Positions 32,454 to 43,000 of a stretch of DNA of 64,000 nt are shown piece by piece. The position numbers and the translations under genes were made by a program. The DNA is from Branchiostoma lanceolatum. Its lineage: Eukaryota > Chordata > Leptocardii > Amphioxiformes > Branchiostomatidae. The stretch is taken from assembly GCF_035083965.1 (NCBI RefSeq), contig NC_089732.1:9749424-9813423 (forward strand), in the 5' to 3' direction. Positions within the stretch are counted from its first letter, which is position 1. The number at the start of each line of letters is the position of its first letter. Below the pieces are notes generated by a model. The model was not told where the DNA came from, did no database searches, and saw only the letters and a list, made by a program, of their open reading frames with translations.

Positions 32454-33430
32454 CTGTAAAATTAGAGGAAACCATTTTAGAGAAAAATGCAAAACAGACA
32501 TACACAGGGCCAGTTACTTCCCACGCACAGTAATTAAGTAGAACAATTTACCCACATATGTTATAACAGCTGCACCAACAATATTGACACTTTCAAGCTG
32601 GGATTGGCCCAATTCATGGGTCTTCACAACCGTGTGAATAGTTCACATCACAAATTGTTTTGCTTTGCTATGAGTACCTGTTTTTTAACTTGTTCTAGCA
32701 CCACCGCCCCACCAGCCACACTATGCTATGTACCCTGGGTGCAATGCCCCAGATGGGGATTTGCCCAGTAAGGAATAGAATAGAATGGGATAGAAAAAAA
32801 ATGCAGGATGTTAAAAGGAAAGATAAGGAATGAACAAAACCTGATATGCCCAAATGAACTACGGGTGGTCATCATAACTTGTGGCACTAATATAATAATA
32901 TAAGCAAAGTAACAATAGGTTTATAATTACAGCCTTGAATTTGGAGTGCAAACTTTTAACTTTAGCAGATTGGTCTGCTGTTAAAATGGCTTCCATTATC
33001 ACGGTTGCTTTACCAAGTTTGGCCAGCTGTTTGTATGATGCCAGCTTTGTGCTTCACCCCAGTGGTCTCGCCAAAAATATGGTAATGTTTTTCCCCTGTG
33101 ATCCGCCCCTACTGGGACAAAATGTTACTTCAAAACAAGTCTAATTTTCCTCTCTCTGTGTCCGGATGTGACAGCTACGTTCCTTGCACTTCGTAAACTC
33201 ACGATCTTGCTCATCTCGCTACAAACTCGACGAGAAACGTACCAAAAGACCGTCAAGGCAAACAAAGAAAAGATGTCCGCCAACGCCCCACACTTGCCCT
33301 GAACCCCCGACAACGTCACGTCGCCTTTCGGGGAAAAAGCGACGGAGGCGTCTGACAGTTGCACCCGCACACATTCCCGACATCTACCCCTCCCCCGTCT
33401 ATCGTACGCCGAGATCACGACGGTCCTTAC
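32454..33430. other. Gene B intron 1
   Basis: Between the 5'UTR donor and the acceptor before the start codon. No coding exon or well-defined repeat seen. Confidence 0.45.
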
Positions 33431-33530
33431 CTTGTCCCTGTGAAACTGTTGTTCCTCAACCCCCAACTGCATATACGGTCAACATGGCTCCGACCCCCTG
33501 CGATGGATTAGCTGGGGATTTAAAATGAAT
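33431..33530 (-). promoter_or_regulatory. Gene B 5' non-coding exon with uORF
   Basis: Donor GTAAGG at 33430-33425 (minus) after ACAAG. It precedes the acceptor at 32453. Minus-strand ATG at 33485-33483 (gagccATGT) opens a nine-codon frame, MLTVYAVGG, ending at 33456. The transcription start is a guess. Confidence 0.5.
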
Positions 33531-34525
33531 GATGCCGGAGGTCAAAGGTAAGGGATGGGCGAGTCCAATCACAGAGGGGAGGTACAAATTATACTTACAG
33601 GAGAGCAACTTTGGATGTATTTTGTCCCCCCTCTTCATCATATGAAGTAAGGCATTCATCAAAAACATGAATTGATTAATAATTTTCTTTCTGGCATTTA
33701 AGATCCAATTTTCAAATTCCATCCAGGTACAAGCTATCAACACCAAAAAAGATAACAGAACACTTTCTTTCAATTTATTTGAATCGCAAATGTACAATAT
33801 GTTTTGACCAGTCTATGTAAGATGTTAGTCAGAAATATTAGTCAATTGAACTTTTTGAGCTATTGTTTTCTACGAGAGTTTGATCTAAATCGTCCGTAGT
33901 AAAACTGTTGAGGGAAGACTAGATCATAAGTTTCTTGCCATGACAAAGTTGCTGTTACAAAGTTGCCATGACAAAGTTGCTTCATCTTCTCATATAGCGA
34001 GAAAACAGAGAATCTTAGCAAATATTTTTCAAATGCAGTGTTGCTATGCTGATCTAAGCTGTTCTTTTTTTTCATTTGGCACAGAAAAAATACAATCGGC
34101 GAGCAACATTGTTACATCTTGTTTTAGGATAAATAACAGATGCCCACACAAGTAGAGATGTTCAAGTAGAGATGTAACATTATATCAAAACAAAGGTATG
34201 CCATAGAATCAGAATATTTTCTTAACCTGTATTTGTACTGAACACCTGTGGCTCAGTAAATGCAAGGAATCTTATTCTAACCTCCTTGGTAAATGCACAA
34301 AAGGACACCTGTGCCTGCTTGGTACAATGTTAACACTTAACAGGATTCATCTTCGTAAAAATTTAAATTTTCATTTCATAATTGACATTGCAATGCAGTG
34401 GTACATTGGATAGCAAAGCTGACTTTAGCCACTATCTAGATCTATGCTCTAAAAACTAAGAAGATAATAATAATTTGTTGACATATACATTCAATATAGA
34501 TATCTGGGAACAGATAGATACATTG
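33531..34525. other. Gap between gene B promoter and TTC4 3' end
   Basis: AT-rich. ACAAAGTTGC-type phrases repeat near 33940-33985. No gene seen. Confidence 0.35.
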
Positions 34526-34531
34526 TTTATT
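34526..34531 (-). promoter_or_regulatory. TTC4: Candidate polyadenylation signal of TTC4
   Basis: AATAAA on the minus strand about 180 nt past the TTC4 stop codon; would give a short 3'UTR. Confidence 0.5.
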
Positions 34532-34709
34532 ATGTAAGTAAGTTCATGATACTAGAATAACTAATATATTAAATCTTGAACAACTTAACTTCGTAAATCA
34601 ATGTTGCAGACTGACAGAAAAGTGAGAAACTTGGGGTATCTTAAAGTTGGGGTTAACATGACAGAGGCACTATTGATTTAATTTGATGCTGTAATGAGTC
34701 TATTCTTGA

Positions 34710-34812
34710 TCAGCTGACAGAAGCATCTGCTGCTTTTCTGAGGTATTCTTCAGTAAACCTGCAGGCCTTGGGCAGGAGTATGAAGGACGGTGTGCCAGCA
34801 AGCACTTTGTAC
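34710..34812 (-). CDS. TTC4: TTC4 exon 12 (terminal)
   Basis: 103 nt; YKVLAGTPSFILLPKACRF, ending at TGA 34712-34710. Confidence 0.9.
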
Positions 34813-37800
34813 CTGTAGGAAAAAAAACACACGTAAGCTATGGGAACTGTTTATGTTAAACAACAACAACTAACATAAAAGTGACCAAGGCAGCATGGCT
34901 CTCTTTACCTTCATCTACCAGTAGATTTAAGTGCTTACAATCTTCAGTTTGAAAGGGAGCTAAAAGGAGGATAAATTCATACCAAATCGGAAAGGAACCT
35001 GATAATACATTTGAGAACAGCCTCTGACTGGCGAAATATTTTATGAACAGTTACTGTCAGTCGTTGTCCTATAAGGTTAACAAAGCTACTTTGAGGATTG
35101 ACAAGGTCAGTCACCTAGGATCTGAAAGGATGTCCTTTAAGATCGTGTCAGGAGTCACCTTGTGAATTTTACTTTTTGACGTCTCCTCAAAGTACACCTG
35201 TGGAAACAAGAACATGTCAATAAAATGTGATATAGCATTTCAACTCTGCTGCAAATCACTTAACACAGAACTACTATGATTGTGAAACGATTTCTGTAGT
35301 TCAAGTGAGTAGCTGCTGACCTCAATATTGTGAGATTTATATTTTCCTTCCACATCCCACGGCGCACGCTCACTGCCAAACATTGCATCAAGATGGTCGG
35401 CTAGTCTGTGAGGCAAAAAAATATTACACTGTTTAATCAAGTTAACCACTGTGTAAAATTCCAAGACTATGAGAGTTAGGAGTCCTTACATGTCACAGTA
35501 ACCCTGGACATGCATTGTTGGCTGTTAAAACTCTATACATGTCTTTAGTTTTCCTGACACTTAGGCCACACCACTTTAATTTCTTGGTTACGGAATTTAA
35601 AAAAAAAATGCTAGATTGGAAAATCAACAGGAAAACAGAATCTCATAGGAAAGTTTGCACTTTGGTGCACACAGTTTCAGGGAGTGAACAGGGTCAGGTG
35701 CAAGTTTTCACCCCAGCCTTCTATTTTAAAGATTTTTTTTGCTAACATTTAAAAAAAAATCTGTTAACCAAGAAATTAAATTGGTGTGGCCTTATTTATA
35801 GAAGTTTTCTAATGTCTTATTAGTATCTATGAAAGTTTGCTTGTATAGTCTAAAAATTACCTTGATTCTTCGTGGAACTCCTGAATGAAGTCTGTCTGCA
35901 TGTACTCTGGGTACATAAACATCACAGGCCACACCAAGCAGTTATTCTCATCCAAGCACACCTGCAGTGTACAAGAAAAAATATGCTTATTTCAACTTGG
36001 CATTCTTTAATGATCAACTTTGTTTCAAACACAAAAATAGAAACTCACAGAATTTCATCCAACCCTGCAACCTTCCTTAGAATGACTGATCCACTACTTA
36101 ACATGTGCCTGCCTGGTCACATGACCCAGTAGTAGGTCACAGATGTCTGGAAGTCTGTACAGAATTACTGTAAATGCAGAAATATTCACGGTGGTTTTAA
36201 GTTCGCACTGAAGAGTTCACCGCAAACTTAAAACCACCGCAAAAGTTTTTGCCCACCTTTGACTGTAGCGCTACTAATGTTTCAAACGCAAACTTAAAAC
36301 CACCTCGAACACTCCATTTTCTCTCTACCGCGAAATAAAAACCATGCAAACTTAAATGCATTTACAGTACTTTTTGAGTGAGTGATAGAGGCAAAGCCTA
36401 TAGCTGAGTATCCTGGATACCAGACTTGCTAGCTTCAGTCCACTCCCACTGATTGCCAGGGTAGGGACGAGTGGGAGTGGCCACGTGGACAAGGCTGGCA
36501 TCCAGGTTAACAGCTCAAGTAATCTGACCTTTGCCCCAGTGCTGGGAAAGGAAGCCTCCAAGCTGGCCAGCTGAAGCCGGTCCATGGATTCCGCCACGTC
36601 ATCCTCGTCACTAGAGTCACGACTGTCTGGCATCTGGAGCTGGATGCCTCGAGACTGGAACAGTTGTCATTGATTCTTTTTTTAACAAGTACATTTAGGT
36701 TGATACAAACATGGGCTTTTGCTAGGATTGTGTATTTCATGAGTCAGTTAAAGATAAAACCTTATAAGAATCTATTTTTAGCAGTGATCTCAGACCATAT
36801 GTTCACCTTAAACATTTGGCACTGTAATAGCTACTGTTACAGATTTAACTCAAAGTCACCCTGTAATGGGCAGAAAGATTTGTTTCCTACCTTAATAGCC
36901 TGAAGCAGTCTATTGTGTTGGGCCTTCTGCTTTTTCTCCTGTGCTTGAGCTTTTCTTCTGTCCTTCTCCTGAGCTCTCTGATAGAAATACCAACAAAAAA
37001 GACATGGAATAAAAGGAAAATATAACTATGAATGAAATCAATACAAGCCACTCGTGCTTGCTCAATACATCCCAAAATTGAATCTACAAAATACAAGTAA
37101 AATGACAAACCAAAAAGACACATTCTACATGGAGTTATTTCATACCTTTAGTTTATCTGCCTTTGACCGAAGCTGTTGAATGGTCTTGTTCTCTGGAGTC
37201 AAGTACCATCGTTAAGAAATTAACCAGCCTTCAAATAATACGTCCTTAACACACCAGCAATAATGGTTTCTTTTCCAAGACAACAAAAGAAGGAAACCAT
37301 TTGTTACTATGCATTTTTGCGGCACTCAGAACTCCTACGCTAAAAGTCTAAACGATGCAAGCAGCAAGCTGTAAAAGTATGCCAGAAACTGTCACAAAAG
37401 AATTGTACTGGAGTACTGGACTTAGTGACTTGTGTAATAGATGTTAAACACTTTTTACAGTTAAGTAAAGGATATTCTGAGCAGCTCATCACACCACGTC
37501 ACAGCATCAGCAAACTGCTTCAACTCCATACAACACAAGGCTCCTGTAGGAATCAGCAACACAGGCGCATGACATTAACATCATCAAGTAGCTTATCATT
37601 ACCTTTTTCGGAGGATGTACAGATTATTTAACATACATGTGAATCTTCTAATAAAGAGCTGACTCTGAATGCCAAATGCAGTTGATTGCAACATCCTACT
37701 AGTGCATGTCTGATTCAGAACTTCCGACAGGCTGAAAACTAATGAAAAAGATTGTAGGCTATGACTTTGTGATTCAGAACGGGCATTGCTAACCCATTGA

Positions 37801-39574
37801 AAGATCACTGACTTAGTAACAATGGTTTTCAATGACAATGGTTTTCAATGACTGTAATCTACTTACCCCGATTCAAAGCTTTGACATGGTCAGGCTTTAG
37901 CTCTTTTGCCTTGGTAACATCACCAAGGGCAGTCCTGTTGTTACCTGCAAAAAACATTGGTACAGTCAAGGAGGTTACACTATCCCCTCCCCACTGAGCA
38001 TATGTCCCCATATGTATTTATGACTGAGCAATGGAAAATAGTAATAAAGGGAAGAGTCAGAAAAGGAGATTTTTTAACTTGATCAACCCATAGTACAGCC
38101 CTAGGCTTACCAGCTTTTAAGGAACACAGATGAAACAATCAATATTCAACAAAATGACTCCAAAGTGTTTAAAGTTGTCCAATGGGGAGACCTCAAACGT
38201 ATTGAGTAGATAGTTCTCCTACCTAGATGGAAGTGTGCTGCAGCCCTATTGGTCAGGAGGATGGCATTAACCTCAGGTTTCTGACACTTCTGTTGAAGGC
38301 CTATGGTGTAGGCAATGGTCGCTTTCTTGTACAGCTTCAGCTTGAAGTAATAGTTACCTTCATCCTTGTACTGCAGGGCTTTTTCTAACAAAAACAACCA
38401 CGACAAAAAACAAAGACTCAGTAATACAGTGAGCAGTTCAGCTATTTAAGAAAAAAAATTCTTAAAGCTCTCATCGACAACAATAAAAATTCAGGAAAGT
38501 GCTGTTCGATCAGTGCTAACTCAATCATCATGTATCGCCAAAAATAATTACTCAAACAACTGGATTAGATCATGTATCCATTTTTACACCTGGGCAGAGT
38601 GAGGAAAGTCATGTAAACCTTTCCCAAGGACAACACGTCTAGCCTGGAACACCAGGAATCGAATCTATGATCTCGTATCTGCTAGCCTAGCCACTTGACA
38701 CCACGACAAAGATGTTGCATTGTTTATCAGACTATGATATCCCATGCATTGTAATATGTAAGAGATCTTCCTACCAACAGGAAAATCATACCCTACATGA
38801 GAAATGACATCCACAGGCTTACCTTCAGGGGTGTCATCCTCGTCATATTTAATAGCCTGTAGGGCAGCCCAGGCTGGGTACTTCTCTGCATCATCAATAT
38901 CCTCTGGAGGCTCAGAGCAGAAGGCAGGATGCTTCTTCATCTCCTACACAAAATGACAACAATGATGTAACTGTATGTTACAAGAACGAAAAGCAACTGA
39001 TACAAAATGTTTCACAAAGTTTTATTTGTTCATTTATGAACCTTTACGCTACTCCCTTCAGTTACAAAATTATAACTGATTTCCAATTGGGAAGCCCTTT
39101 ACACAAAATCGTAACACATCAGTATACAAAAGAAAAGTACTTTGACATTAGCCGCGGCGACTGTTGGAGGGCTTGTTTTACTTGCAGTCTTGTACATTAG
39201 CCCGTAGCTTAACAAAACCATAAAACATAGTCTTTTAACTTGAACTTTGAAATAAAAGTCAGCGTGACTGTGTCCATGCCTGTCAACTTCCTGCCACTCT
39301 TGCGTAAGATGTGGGGAGGGGGGCGATCGTGGCTGTCTTCTATGGGGCATACATGGCCTTAGGGCACAGAAAAAATGCGTACCTCTTCCCAGTTGTCTTC
39401 CGTCCATGCTTCCTTGTCGGGTTGTCTTTTGGGACGAGATTCAACCCACTCGTCAAGATCTTTATCCATCTTTTCTATCATCTCACGGATTTTTTCTTCC
39501 TTGGAGGCCGCCATCTTGCCTGATGCATTGAGGGTGGAAGGGCCCATTTTTGGGATCAGGGTGGATTTGGACAT
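34710..39574 (-). CDS. TTC4: Tetratricopeptide repeat protein 4 (12 coding exons, 420 aa)
   Basis: TTC4 (yeast Cns1 homologue) is an Hsp90/Hsp70 co-chaperone of cytosol and nucleus. Coding exons: 39574-39383, 38943-38823, 38384-38223, 37944-37867, 37543-37476, 37202-37146, 36977-36891, 36654-36529, 35961-35861, 35405-35321, 35197-35115 and 34812-34710 (TGA). Phases match and sum to 1263 nt, 420 residues; the human protein is a little shorter. The TPR core spans about residues 107-205: ALQYKDEGNYYFKLKLYKKA, LTNRAAAHFHLG, ALGDVTKAKELKPDHVKALN, ALCCMELKQFADAVTWCDEL. A charged helix follows (KADKLK RAQEKDRRKAQAQEKK), then the C-terminal domain (WPVMFMYPEYMQTDF, HLDAMFGSERAPWD, VYFEETSKSKIHKV). 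Ten introns are GT-AG; the one at 37203-37475 reads AT-AC. Start: ATG at 39574 in context aataATGT, the first in frame. Confidence 0.94.
35115..35197 (-). CDS. TTC4: TTC4 exon 11
   Basis: 83 nt; VYFEETSKSKIHKVTPDTIL. Donor GTGACT. Confidence 0.9.
35321..35405 (-). CDS. TTC4: TTC4 exon 10
   Basis: 85 nt; LADHLDAMFGSERAPWDVEG. Donor GTCAGC. Confidence 0.92.
35564..35791 (+). mobile_element. TTA-flanked MITE (Harbinger-like)
   Basis: Ends GGCCACACCACTTTAATTTC and (reverse complement) GGCCACACCAATTTAATTTC, both continuing TTGGTTA. Flanked by TTA on both sides. About 228 bp, TTC4 intron. The 3-bp TTA duplication fits PIF/Harbinger. Confidence 0.75.
35861..35961 (-). CDS. TTC4: TTC4 exon 9
   Basis: 101 nt; VWPVMFMYPEYMQTDFIQEF, the most conserved part of the C-terminal domain. 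Confidence 0.94.
36166..36369 (+). mobile_element. MITE TACTGTAAATGCA...TGCATTTACAGTA
   Basis: Exact 13-bp terminal inverted repeats bound about 204 bp. AAACTTAAAACCACC-type phrases repeat inside in both orientations. TTC4 intron between exons 8 and 9. A TA duplication is likely. Confidence 0.8.
36405..36510 (+). mobile_element. Short palindromic MITE (CCTGGATACCAG)
   Basis: CCTGGATACCAGAC and GGCTGGCATCCAGG form diverged inverted ends, as does CCACTCCCACT / AGTGGGAGTGG inside. Resembles the element at 29364. It ends about 20 bp from TTC4 exon 8. Confidence 0.55.
36529..36654 (-). CDS. TTC4: TTC4 exon 8
   Basis: 42 codons; acidic segment DSRDSSDEDDVAESMD and LASLEASFPSTGAK. Donor GTCAGA. 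Confidence 0.85.
36891..36977 (-). CDS. TTC4: TTC4 exon 7: charged helix
   Basis: 29 codons, RAQEKDRRKAQAQEKKQKAQ to LLQAIK, phase 0. Probable coiled coil. Confidence 0.92.
37146..37202 (-). CDS. TTC4: TTC4 exon 6: TPR 3 end
   Basis: 19 codons, LTPENKTIQQLRSKADKLK, starting directly after an AC dinucleotide. The join gives a gap-free alignment to the human WCDEGLQIDAKEKKLLEMRA region. Donor GTATGA. Confidence 0.86.
37203..37475 (-). other. TTC4: AT-AC (U12-type) intron of TTC4
   Basis: 273 bp. Its 5' end is ATATCCTTT, an exact match to the minor-spliceosome 5' site. A branch-site-like TTTCTTAAC lies just before the terminal AC. Splicing here restores frame and alignment. The GT-AG alternative (AG at 37195-37196) has no in-phase GT donor. 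Confidence 0.85.
37476..37543 (-). CDS. TTC4: TTC4 exon 5: TPR 3 start
   Basis: 68 nt; ALCCMELKQFADAVTWCDEL then LR. Acceptor cctacag. No GT donor is available; the exon is followed by ATATCCTTT. Confidence 0.86.
37867..37944 (-). CDS. TTC4: TTC4 exon 4: TPR 2
   Basis: 78 nt; NNRTALGDVTKAKELKPDHV. Donor GTAAGT. Confidence 0.93.
38223..38384 (-). CDS. TTC4: TTC4 exon 3: TPR 1
   Basis: 162 nt; KALQYKDEGNYYFKLKLY and LTNRAAAHFHL. Acceptor tttgttag, donor GTAGGA. Confidence 0.95.
38572..38707 (-). mobile_element. SINE, 5' part (tRNA head and core)
   Basis: On the minus strand, a tRNA-like head GTGTCAAGTGGCTAGG then B box GATTCGATTCC (38655-38665) and the core TTGTCCTTGGGAAAGG. TTC4 intron 2. 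Confidence 0.6.
38823..38943 (-). CDS. TTC4: TTC4 exon 2
   Basis: 121 nt; EMKKHPAFCSEPPEDID matches the family's VPLFMSRAPSEID stretch. Donor GTAAGC. Confidence 0.92.
39383..39574 (-). CDS. TTC4: TTC4 exon 1
   Basis: 64 codons; hydrophilic N-terminus EEKIREMIEKMDKDLDEW to NWEE. Donor GTACGC. Confidence 0.88.
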
Positions 39575-40060
39575 TATTTTCTCGTGGAATTTTTACGTTA
39601 TTCTCGAAATTCTAAGGCAGTCATCAACTACTTTTTTGGTTTCCACGTTCGAATAACTATAGAAGGGTTAAAAATTCAGACAAAATCTCCTGAGTTCTTA
39701 AATTCTAGTGTGCAGTTCAAAAATAAATAAAAAATCAACAAAAGAGAATTTGTGCTCTTGACACTATATTATCAGCCTGCTACTTTCTTCTTAGCCTATT
39801 TAATAACACTCGTAATAGAAACAATGATACGGATCTACAGATTTTCTATATCATTTCAGAATTAACAAGAAACAGTAAAAGTTTTTGAACTGGCCTAAAG
39901 GTAAATCCGAGAGGAATTTTCCCGCGCTTGTGATGACCAATCAGCACGCGGCCCTGACCCACATCCGGGTCCCACATTCTCCCCAGCACGACTGTAATGG
40001 CGGCAAGATATGTCCTCACTTGACGAGAGCTCCGGCGCAACAGGTAGATTTTCTGCCGCT
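39575..40060. promoter_or_regulatory. TTC4 promoter region, possibly bidirectional
   Basis: GC rises towards 39900-40050. On the + strand a donor-like CAACAG|GTAGAT at 40037-40048 follows TAATGGCGGCAAG, but the frame from that ATG stops after eight codons. A divergent non-coding first exon is possible, not shown. Confidence 0.3.
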
Positions 40061-43000
40061 CTTCACACTTAATTCGCCCGATCTCGGGCCCTATTGATAG
40101 ATAAGATAATGATGTTTCAGAAGCTGTCGGTTAAATGTAGATTACCGCTTGTTAAATCTGCTAAAAATGGGTTGTTATGCTCGAGATCGGACCTAAGGTT
40201 GGGACCGATTCGTCGCTGACATGTTGTCGAGGCCTCGACCTCTGTCGCTTGTCGCCGATCAAGACCTTTAATGTGTTTTATTTGTACTTTTCAGTCAGTT
40301 GTTATCAGTCAAAAGTGTTGATATTACTAGATTTCGTTACTTGAGAAAATAGACAAACTTTGTTGCAGCTGGAATCGACTGCCGTGTCAGTGAAAATTAT
40401 CGACTGCTCTGTTTGTCAAATCGACTGAAATCGTAAGCCCTGGCGCTGGAAGCCCCTGGGACATTTTGTGGTGTCTCTAGCGCCAACTCGCTGCCAAACA
40501 ACACAAAGGAGCTTCAGTTTTACATTTATTTACGGATGATCAGACTATTCCCTGTTGTTCTACAGTGCTTACTTTTGATTCCCCGTGATCATAGAGGTAA
40601 GATGAGTCCGTGTGATCGTTAGAACACAAGTAACTGAGGTGTCTATCTTTGTTGTGGATAGCACAGCGCATCATGCATATATGTATCATCATTTATTAGT
40701 ATGAGAGGAGAGGCTTTTCCACGTGATTATGGTAATATAAATGGAATATATAATATATAATGTTTGCATGAAGTAAGCCGTTTTCGGGGTATCGTTCTAC
40801 CAATTGTATAAAAACATGACAATGACTAAGACTTAAAACTTTTTAAATGTGTGGAAAACAAAATCAGCATCTTTGTCTTTAAGTTAACAGTGAAATTAAC
40901 TGTACTTGATTTTATCTCATATTTGTACACTAATAGTTTTCGCAGGTAATGAAATTTCATGAGTTGTTACTCATAAGGAACTTGTACTTGTCTTTTGTCT
41001 TATACTAGCCAGTGTCACTTTTGAAGTTTCTTTAACTTCTGCGTAACTTCTTTTTGTACCAAGGATTTCCATGACAGGTCTTGGCCAGGTGTGGTTTTGA
41101 CATCTCACCTCTCCTTACCCATCCATGAGTGTGTGGTAAGAAGCAGCGTACATCTCAGTTTCATGGCTATGTGTGGTGTCCAGGGAGACTCGGGCAGGAT
41201 ATTTGATTGTCAGTTGGAGCAAACCCTCTAGCCCTTCGTGCACGGTGATCCCTGGTATGTGTGCCCAAGCTCTCTTTGTCCCATTTGATCTTTTCCACAA
41301 ACTACACGTTTTGGGTTGCACAGCGACCAGCTGGGGTCGGATTGCAGCTTCATTAGTCCCTGGATACCCCAGTATTCATGCCTGGGAAGAAAGAACAGGA
41401 CTGAACCCAGGAGGAATGTAGGTTTGTCAACGGGATAGTCAGAGGGGCATGGTGTGTGTACAGTGGGACTGTCATGGGGTATGGGATGGGGGAAGAAGTG
41501 GTGACAGCGCCAAGCACTGTAGTCCACTTGAGAGGGGTAACTCTACCTGCTGTTTAGAGCTTCTGTCTTTTATGTACAGTCAAGGAAAAATGCACCGCCT
41601 TGGGGTGATTTTACCAGGGTGAGTTTCATCCTGGCGCACGTCCTATTGTCCGGGAGGGCGAGTTGAGAAGCTTTGGGTGAGGTCTGAAGGGATGGGTAGT
41701 TTAAAGTGACCTTTATGTGGGATAGAAACATGCCCAGTGTTGTGTGTAAACTGACGGCATTACGGCTCAGTAACTCATTATGGTATTAATTTTGTTTGTG
41801 GGAGATGTGAGCTGTGTGGATATTTTGGGGTGGTCCCTGGAAGTGTGGCAGTTCCCCATGGCTACCCTATCCCAGACAGTCATCTCTGGGTGTATATGTC
41901 AGGGGAACTTCATACATCAAACCTAAATATCAGCTTCTTCTCAGGGCACCTTGCCAGACGGTTCCATGTTGGGCACACATGTTGCAAGTGGGAGGGTAGC
42001 GGCAGGAAGACCTGGCGCCACTATAGAAGCAGATCAAGTCTCTCAATCGTCTTAAATTTGCTTGCTTTGACCTAAGATCCTCTAGTACATGCAAGCATCC
42101 CTGGACTCCTTCTAGGAGTGGCTAACATGTACGTGTGATCAGAGTCACACTGCTGTATGAATACTGAATCGAGAAGTGAAAAGTTCAGTAGAGTAGGTTA
42201 TTGTGGCCGGGTAGTACACCTAGTGTCATTATTTCATCACGTCCTTTGGTACTTTAGTTGTCAGCCCCTTGACACCAGGCAAGTTGATCCTGACAAATGG
42301 CAATGAGAGGTGAATGGAGATACCCGGGGTAAGTGGGGTGTGACTGAAAAAAGCTGGTGGATACAGGAAGTTTTTGAAAATGATACAGTCGGGAAGGAAA
42401 GACAAGGATCTAGAACAATATTTGCCTTGCACATTCCTGGTGTTATAGTATAGTGGATTAAGAATCGCAGGCATTGTTAGATTAGGAATGACTACTATTC
42501 TGTTTTACCAATCTCTCATATTTTAAAAGTTTCACATATTCTAGTATACTCATATTATCATTATCCAGTTTATGTAGAAATGTACAAATGGTAAGATATT
42601 ATGAATTTGGTACTCCTTTTTTTCAAGGATATTCCAGATTCATACATCAAAGAACAAAGGTGTTAGAATGTTTGGAATCTTTTCCCAAGGTGAGCAGCGA
42701 AGGTCTCAACTGGTATCGGAATGTCTGTGAAACTACGAAAACCTTGAAACCAGTGTTTGGTTATACAGAGAATGTAAATTGACCCATTCAAGAGTCAAGT
42801 GTTTCGATAACAGATTTACACTTTTACAACGGACGTTTTGCCCGAAGCTTACTGGTTGGAAAGTCAACTCCAATGCCCTGTGTGATATTTACATGTACAA
42901 CAGACACAGCAGTCCCAACAAGTCTTCGATTATTCTCCTGCTCGCAAAACGAGAGTGAGCAATTCTTTGTACGCAATAGCTACAGGTGTGCTTGTTTTTC

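Noticed and set aside
37147..37194. TTC4 exon beginning AGAACAAG after the ordinary AG at 37195-37196
   Set aside because: It needs a phase-1 GT donor upstream; none exists before the in-frame stop. The AT-AC solution restores four more conserved-length residues.
39992..40048. + strand coding start ATGGCGGCAAG near the TTC4 promoter
   Set aside because: The frame stops after eight codons and the following exon cannot be found. Kept only as a possible untranslated exon.
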